Below, piece after piece: positions 28,389-33,416 of a DNA stretch of 33,416 nucleotides (its first letter is position 1; every line of letters starts with the position of its first letter). The stretch covers positions 1 through 33,416 of the forward strand of contig DXHF01000155.1 of NCBI GenBank assembly GCA_019113605.1, given 5' to 3'. Source of the DNA: Candidatus Paenibacillus intestinavium. GTDB taxonomy: Bacteria; Bacillota; Bacilli; Paenibacillales; Paenibacillaceae. Both the position numbers and the translations under genes were made by a program. Under the pieces are notes generated by a model that searched no databases, was not told where the DNA came from, and saw only the letters and a list, made by a program, of their open reading frames with translations.

Positions 28389-28412
28389 ATCGTCATAACC
28401 TGATTTTCGGTT
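28389..28412 (-). promoter_or_regulatory. ECF-type autoregulatory promoter candidate
   Basis: Minus strand (TG)AACC-N16-CGAT directly upstream of the sigma/anti-sigma operon. Confidence 0.6.
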
Positions 28413-28462
28413 CATTAATTAATTGCGTTGTGACCATCCCTAGGAATGCAACTAATCCTAAC

Positions 28463-28494
28463 TAAAAAAAATAAACGCTCGGAAACCGGGCGTT
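28463..28494 (-). terminator. Orphan intrinsic terminator
   Basis: Minus strand AACGCCCGGTTTCCGAGCGTTTATTTTTTTT; no intact minus-strand gene lies directly upstream. Confidence 0.75.
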
Positions 28495-28536
28495 GGTTGT
28501 TGTCGTTACTACCCTTTTTCTATCTCTTACATCAAT

Positions 28537-28619
28537 TTAAATTACAACCTCTGCAATATGATCTACCTCTGAACGATCGTTGCCCCAAAAATCGATTAAT
28601 GGACTATTGAATATACCTA
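28537..28619 (-). pseudogene. C-terminal remnant of an unidentified protein
   Basis: Minus frame ...LLGIFNSPLIDFWGNDRSEVDHIAEVVI*, followed ~43 nt later by the orphan terminator. Confidence 0.3.
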
Positions 28620-28635
28620 ATAGGTATATTATAAT
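28607..28635 (+). promoter_or_regulatory. Sigma-A promoter with palindromic operator in the spacer
   Basis: TTGAAT-N17-TATAAT with ATATACCTA-A-TAGGTATAT occupying the spacer (28611-28629). Confidence 0.75.
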
Positions 28636-28665
28636 ATATTCAAATCCTTTACAGAGGTGAAGCAT

Positions 28666-29253
28666 ATGGAATTTGTCATTTTAGGTTTTTTATTCATTCG
28701 TCAGCTTACTCAATACGACTTGAAACAAGCTTTGCAGAAAAAAGTATCGCCATTTTATAGCGCTAGTCTCGGCAGCATCCAAGCGGCGCTCAAAAAGCTT
28801 GAATCTAATGGGCATGTCGCACTAGAGAACAAGATAGATAACGGGCGACAAAAAAAATTGTATGCTGTTACGGATTCAGGGCGTCAACACTTTTTGAAAT
28901 GGATGCTTTCTGAGATTGCCCCTAATCGGCTCGAATCGGAATCGACCACACGTTTGTTCTTCTTTGGTCATCTCTCCTCACAACAACGCCTCATTGTCGC
29001 GCAAGAAATTGTCTATCAATTTGAATTGACGGTACAACAATATGCTGAAGTTGAACTTGAGACAGCGCAGATAGAAATCCCCGAGCAACTGCTCGATATA
29101 GCAAAATACCAAATAAAAACATTACATTGGGGAATCTCATATCAGAGGCAAATGCTACAATTTTTCAAGCAACTATATAGTGAAATTGAGCTCGAATGCA
29201 CGTCAGATTCTCATGAAAGTCTATTTCAGGCTGAAAAGGAGAAACAGAACTAA
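28666..29253 (+). CDS. PadR family regulator (long form)
   Basis: MEFVILGFLFIRQLTQYDLKQALQKKVSPFYSASLGSIQAALKKLESNGHVALE; ATG at 28666 follows AGAGGTGAAG. The track start at 28657 is GTG. Confidence 0.9.
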   Translation: MEFVILGFLFIRQLTQYDLKQALQKKVSPFYSASLGSIQAALKKLESNGHVALENKIDNGRQKKLYAVTDSGRQHFLKWMLSEIAPNRLESESTTRLFFFGHLSSQQRLIVAQEIVYQFELTVQQYAEVELETAQIEIPEQLLDIAKYQIKTLHWGISYQRQMLQFFKQLYSEIELECTSDSHESLFQAEKEKQN

Positions 29254-29651
29254 TGGATGAAATATACGTTCATGCTGCAGCAATAACTATTGCTGTTCTC
29301 TTTGGCATTATTGCAATTTTCCAATTACTGCTTACGCTCGGCTTGCCCTTAGGGGAATTAACGATGGGAGGTGTTCATAAAGGAAAGCTGCCGATAAAGC
29401 ATCGCTTGATTAGCTTCGTATCTATATTCATTCTCATACTTTTTGGCCTTGTATCGCTGTATCACGCAAATGTCATGACTTTTGGATTCAATTTCGATAT
29501 TTCACCGATTTTTATATGGGGTATTACCGCTTATCTAGGTTTGAATACGATTGCTAATTATTTTTCCAAGAGCCCGAAAGAAAAATGGATAATGACACCA
29601 CTATCTGGCATCACCTTTTTGTTGTTATTAATCGTCGCTATATACAGCTAA
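29253..29651 (+). CDS. Four-TM hypothetical membrane protein translationally coupled to PadR
   Basis: 132 aa; TAATG stop/start overlap; hydrophobic segments. Confidence 0.8.
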   Translation: MDEIYVHAAAITIAVLFGIIAIFQLLLTLGLPLGELTMGGVHKGKLPIKHRLISFVSIFILILFGLVSLYHANVMTFGFNFDISPIFIWGITAYLGLNTIANYFSKSPKEKWIMTPLSGITFLLLLIVAIYS

Positions 29652-29739
29652 CAGCGATTGCTCTCCATCTCTAATATTATTCTACATTTCCCGAATAACC
29701 CCCTTCATCTTGAGCGAACATCCTTTACTTGTAAAGACA

Positions 29740-29795
29740 ATGAGGGTACCTCTAAGCCATTTGCATAGCTTTTGAGATACCCTCATATTTATTGA
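29740..29795 (+). terminator. Terminator after the PadR operon
   Basis: ATGAGGGTAcCTC ... GAGaTACCCTCAT followed by ATTTATTG. Confidence 0.65.
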
Positions 29796-29874
29796 TTCGT
29801 ACATTATTTATTGATACATATATTTATTGATTTACGCATTATTTATTCACATATTATTAATAGCATTTATTCAT
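29788..29874. repeat. Short AT-rich direct repeats (TTTATT[G/C]A[T/C])
   Basis: Five copies beginning at 29788, 29807, 29823, 29842 and 29866. Confidence 0.5.
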
Positions 29875-29945
29875 GACTCGCTACTTATCCTGTTATCGAT
29901 CGATCTTTGAATAAATCATAAATGCGAATACGAACAGTATCCTCC

Positions 29946-30965
29946 TCATTTCTCTCCAGACTGATACAAATCGGGGAAAGTGGCCAGAAAGTTAATCATT
30001 TCCTCTGTAATCATCCATCCAAATGATTCTGTTAATACAGGATGCCTGAAAAATGACTCCACAACTATTCGGTTTATACTTGAGTTGTACTCTTCAAAGC
30101 GGTCATTATAAACTCCAGCATCTGATTGATGTAGATCAAGCACTTTTGCGTTGGATTGCAAGGAAAAATTCAACTCTCTTAGTCGAATGACTTTTCTTTC
30201 TTGATATCGATTAGATAAAAAATGCAACTCCAATTTTTCCAAATCATATACTAGACTGTAAGCGGTATCCTCTCGTCGAGCGGCTTGTAGTGCTTCAAAT
30301 AGATAACCAATATGTTCTTCCTCATTGGTTGGGATAGGAAGGGCAATAGAGGTTGCTACTCTCTTAAAGCGTTCCATGGAATTTCGTGAATAATCATCAT
30401 ATCCATTATGCCACTTTTCTTCCGTATCTTCTAAGTCTCTAACTGCCTCAACATAAGGTGTATTCGCCATTATCGAGATTGGCAACGTATGACCACGATA
30501 CACGTTCATTTGTCCGTTTAAAAACTCAATAACCGCACAGTCTTGTAAACGATCGCAAACAATATAGTGAAGACGCGACATTGGCTGTACAATACGGACT
30601 TTTGATGCGGCTTCTATCGCTTCCTGTACGGATGAACAAGTATCAAGTAAAAGCTGCATCCACGGAAGTTCGCCGATTGCCGGAAGGTCTATGTTCTCTG
30701 AGTAAGTAGACTTCCATAATGTTGTCTGTTCCACCACGAGACCAGCTTCGTTCATGCCGCCATTTGGCATTTCCTTACCTACCTGCGTGACGATTAAGCT
30801 ACCGTACCGTGAAATCCATTCCACCGGATGATCTGGTGGCATGACCATCGCTCTTTTCATAACATTTCGTTGATTTGTGAATATATATGCTCCGTCGTAG
30901 GGATTGTCTTGGTTTTTTCCAAGCAGATTAATACCTTCCTTGCCGACATAAATTGCTGTACTCAC
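29946..30965 (-). CDS. Linear amide C-N hydrolase / choloylglycine hydrolase-like Ntn protein with N-terminal Ser
   Basis: (GTG)MSTAIYVGKEGINLLGKNQDNPYDGAYIFTNQR...RYGSLIVTQVGKEMPNGGMNEAGLVVEQTTLW; CBAH-like architecture. GTG start 2 nt after the XRE stop, AAGGAGATG RBS. Confidence 0.85.
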   Translation of the reverse strand: MSTAIYVGKEGINLLGKNQDNPYDGAYIFTNQRNVMKRAMVMPPDHPVEWISRYGSLIVTQVGKEMPNGGMNEAGLVVEQTTLWKSTYSENIDLPAIGELPWMQLLLDTCSSVQEAIEAASKVRIVQPMSRLHYIVCDRLQDCAVIEFLNGQMNVYRGHTLPISIMANTPYVEAVRDLEDTEEKWHNGYDDYSRNSMERFKRVATSIALPIPTNEEEHIGYLFEALQAARREDTAYSLVYDLEKLELHFLSNRYQERKVIRLRELNFSLQSNAKVLDLHQSDAGVYNDRFEEYNSSINRIVVESFFRHPVLTESFGWMITEEMINFLATFPDLYQSGEK

Positions 30966-30967
30966 TT

Positions 30968-31477
30968 CTATACATCTCCTTTTTGTATCTTTTTTCTGAG
31001 ATCCTCTATTTGTCCCGCTTCAAGCTCATCTAATACGATATCGATAAAGGAATCAATTCGTTCATCCCTCTGCTGTAACACGATAGCAATTCTTGCAAGA
31101 CGAAGCTCATCTTCCCTCTCTTGCTGAAGTTTAAACTTTTTCTTCCGATAAGGCTCAATATCTTCCTCGTCTGCGCCCTCAACCTCCAACTGTTCTACCT
31201 TTTGTTCCACAAGAAGCATATGAAGCTCAATTTTGGCAAGGGAAGTTATTGGCTTTGCATATTGTTGACTATCAATCAACACTCCTTCTTCAACTCCAAA
31301 ATAATTAGCGAGGGCCTGCAAACGCTCCTGCGGAATCGGTCTACGCTTTTTAATCCAGTCCGAAAACTGCTGTGGTGTAATGTTGAGTTCACGGCCTATG
31401 CCAGAATAAGATAACTCATTAATCATGACCAAATATTCCAAAATAGTTTTTGACCGTCCCATCTCTGATTTATTCAT
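30968..31477 (-). CDS. XRE-type HTH regulator with coiled-coil C-terminus
   Basis: MINELSYSGIGRELNITPQQFSDWIKKRRPIPQERLQALANYFGVEEGVL; ATG at 31477 (MNKSEMGRS) with AGAGGTGG RBS preferred over 31495. Confidence 0.85.
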   Translation of the reverse strand: MNKSEMGRSKTILEYLVMINELSYSGIGRELNITPQQFSDWIKKRRPIPQERLQALANYFGVEEGVLIDSQQYAKPITSLAKIELHMLLVEQKVEQLEVEGADEEDIEPYRKKKFKLQQEREDELRLARIAIVLQQRDERIDSFIDIVLDELEAGQIEDLRKKIQKGDV

Positions 31478-31490
31478 TCTAACCACCTCT

Positions 31491-31560
31491 GACATATTTT
31501 ATGTCACAACTATATACCACGACATAAAATATGTCAATTAATTTTGACATATTTTATGTC
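31491..31560 (-). promoter_or_regulatory. Promoter with three palindromic operators
   Basis: GACATATTTTATGTC at 31491-31505 and 31546-31560, its reverse complement GACATAAAATATGTC at 31521-31535. Minus-strand promoter TTGACA (31537-31532)-N17-TATAGT (31514-31509). Confidence 0.88.
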
Positions 31561-31564
31561 GACA

Positions 31565-31640
31565 TCCATTTCCTCCGGCTTAAACTGCACTGTACTTCCG
31601 CCTCCCTGCGGTGTACTAGAGACTTTCACCCCTTAGTCGA
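31565..31640 (-). mobile_element. Possible group II intron 5' region fragment
   Basis: Minus strand GCGCAATCGACTAAGGGGTGAAAGTCTCTAGTACACCGCAGGGAGGCGGAAGTACAGTGCAG resembles domain I text such as GGGGTGAAAGTCCC; no RT ORF. Confidence 0.25.
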
Positions 31641-31654
31641 TTGCGCTGCAAAGC

Positions 31655-31697
31655 GCACAAAAAGCGAATAAGCAGTCTAGCAAGACAGCTTATTCGC
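31655..31697 (-). terminator. Intrinsic terminator of the SLH gene
   Basis: GCGAATAAGC-a-GTCT-agca-AGAC-a-GCTTATTCGC; minus-strand CTTTTTGTG. Confidence 0.8.
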
Positions 31698-31794
31698 CTA
31701 CCTCTATTTTTCAAATTCAATTTGGAAATCGTTAATACATTTTAGAATCGTTAATACATTTAAGCATAGTAGTCTACGAGTGATCTTTCGTTAA

Positions 31795-33416
31795 TTATAG
31801 CTTATTCAATAGATTGAATATCACTTGCGCTGCTTCCGAACGTGTAGCTACGTCCATTGGAGTATATACATTATTCTCCTTACCCTTAATCAAGCCTAGC
31901 CCATATGCTGCTGTTAAAGATTGTTGTGCCCACTTGCTGACACTATCAAAATCGCTAAATGGCATATGACCTGCTCGCTCAGCTGCCAACTTACCGTTAA
32001 GCTCATACCCTCTCATTAGTAGAACGACTAGCTGCTCTCTCGTAATCGTTTCATGAGGTGCAGCTTTATTATTGCCTGTTCCAAAGAGTAAGCCCGCTTC
32101 CTCAGCAGCGGCCATTGCCTCTGCGAACCAATCATTGTCATTGACGTCGTTAAAGCTTGCATTTTTCGTTGCCTTTAAGCCAAGCGCCCGAACGAGCATC
32201 GAAATAAATTCAGCACGAGTCACATTTTTCGTTGGACTAAATTGTGTAGTTGTTACACCATCGACCACTTGCTTCGCACTTAATATACGAATCGTGTCAT
32301 ATGCCCAGTGGTCAGCAGCGACATCGAAATACGTCTTATCGTAAGCTAATACAACGTATTGACCAGTTTCCTCCAGCCTTACTTCTATAGCATCTTCGTT
32401 CAATTTGCCTCCCATATAGATAATGCTTCCATCCGCTTCAAGCTTGTAAACACCGACAGGTACACCTTTCGTTTCCCCCGTTACTGGGATCGTTAATAAC
32501 GGTGATTGTTCAGCTTTAATAGGCGTATATTCAAATACAGGAGCTAGCTGATTCAACGTTGCACTTAATAGACTAGCAGCTTGTGCTACGACTTGCTTAG
32601 CTGCATCCTGTTCTTGCTGACTCATCTCTTTCATACCTGTTGCTGTCGATGGTTTCTCTCCATCAACTTCAGTTGGGTCCGTTATTTCTGGTTCAGTTGA
32701 CCCTGGATGAATTGGACGCTTCTTTTTAATATCCGCCAAGGATACAGTCAGATCAGCCCACGCTGCAATTTTCCCAGCATCATCCAAAGCTACAATAAAG
32801 AGATGATCTCCAGCAGCTGCTGTAATATTCGTCGCCACAGTCAAATTTTCTGTATAAGCATTTGGCTCATCACCTATATTCGGATGAGTCTGTGAGCTGG
32901 CACTACCTTTTACATATTTGTAAGCTACTTCATCAAGCAGTCCTGTCACCTTTGTCGTAAGCTCGATAGCTCCAGGCTCTAACCTAATTAAGCTCATCAT
33001 AGGTGCTGGTGTCTCTACAGGAAACGTAATGCCTTGATCCCATAAATTCAAATTAATTTTGAGCATCCGATCCATAATATAAGTCGTCGTATATCTATAA
33101 TAGTTAGCGCCTGATTCAAGCGTCACATACAAATATGAACCCCTTACGAAAAGACCTTCTGACATCGGAACGATCGTCAATGAACCGTTTACTTCCTTCT
33201 GGGATTGTTCATCCAAAAACCAAAGTGGAATATTACTTTGGCCAATCGCAACCAACTGATGCGGTGGATCATTCAACGGACTATTATAGCTGTTCAATGT
33301 ACTGTCCGCATTGCGACCATAAGAAGAGCTCAAAATAATGCTATCCCCAAGGAAAGCAGCTCCTTGTACCTTATCACGAACGGCAAGAACATAGTCTGGC
33401 AGTGCTGGATTACTTA
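31795..33416 (-). CDS. Large surface protein with three C-terminal SLH domains, 5'-truncated by the window edge
   Basis: SLH repeats YFDVAADHWAYDTIRIL..., FNDVNDNDWFAEAMAAAEEAGL..., FSDFDSVSKWAQQSLTAAYGLGL.... The reading frame stays open past the track 'start' (a TTG at 33333): SNPALPDYVLAVRDKVQGAAFLGDSIILSSSYGR... Confidence 0.88.
   Translation of the reverse strand, partial: SNPALPDYVLAVRDKVQGAAFLGDSIILSSSYGRNADSTLNSYNSPLNDPPHQLVAIGQSNIPLWFLDEQSQKEVNGSLTIVPMSEGLFVRGSYLYVTLESGANYYRYTTTYIMDRMLKINLNLWDQGITFPVETPAPMMSLIRLEPGAIELTTKVTGLLDEVAYKYVKGSASSQTHPNIGDEPNAYTENLTVATNITAAAGDHLFIVALDDAGKIAAWADLTVSLADIKKKRPIHPGSTEPEITDPTEVDGEKPSTATGMKEMSQQEQDAAKQVVAQAASLLSATLNQLAPVFEYTPIKAEQSPLLTIPVTGETKGVPVGVYKLEADGSIIYMGGKLNEDAIEVRLEETGQYVVLAYDKTYFDVAADHWAYDTIRILSAKQVVDGVTTTQFSPTKNVTRAEFISMLVRALGLKATKNASFNDVNDNDWFAEAMAAAEEAGLLFGTGNNKAAPHETITREQLVVLLMRGYELNGKLAAERAGHMPFSDFDSVSKWAQQSLTAAYGLGLIKGKENNVYTPMDVATRSEAAQVIFNLLNKL

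Noticed and set aside
31491-31560. Three repeated 15-mers considered as a mini CRISPR array
   Set aside because: Repeats are near-perfect palindromes in alternating orientation, spacers are 10-15 nt, and a promoter lies between them; an operator array is the better explanation.

Overview
The window is an ordinary-GC, Firmicute-type chromosomal segment, probably Paenibacillus-like. That genus guess is inferred from the gene families; no taxonomic search was run. From left to right it contains: (1) a 3'-truncated sensor kinase with six PAS modules on the minus strand, which is absent from the ORF track; (2) a decayed GGDEF fragment and what looks like a group II intron 3' relic; (3) a YesMN-type two-component system with a sugar ABC transporter and an FAD-dependent oxidoreductase; (4) small membrane ORFs, a DUF421 (YetF-like) protein and a lipoprotein; (5) a pspA-ydjGHI-like membrane-stress operon preceded by a stand-alone 'sensor' membrane protein; (6) an ECF41-type sigma factor with an NDH-2-like oxidoreductase under a textbook ECF41 promoter; (7) TetR / DsbA-like / YdhR-like genes; (8) a PadR regulator coupled to an HAAS-SEDS (FtsW/RodA-like) fusion, with its promoter inside a long perfect palindrome; (9) HEAT-repeat and Crp/Fnr genes; (10) an ECF sigma / DUF4179 anti-sigma pair with a likely autoregulated promoter; (11) a second PadR with a coupled small membrane protein and an operator in the promoter spacer; (12) an XRE regulator plus a CBAH-like Ntn hydrolase whose expected N-terminal Cys nucleophile is Ser, behind three identical palindromic operators; (13) a truncated SLH-domain surface protein. 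The best candidates for something undescribed are the XRE/Ser-Ntn-hydrolase module and the PadR/HAAS-SEDS module. No rRNA, tRNA or CRISPR array was seen.
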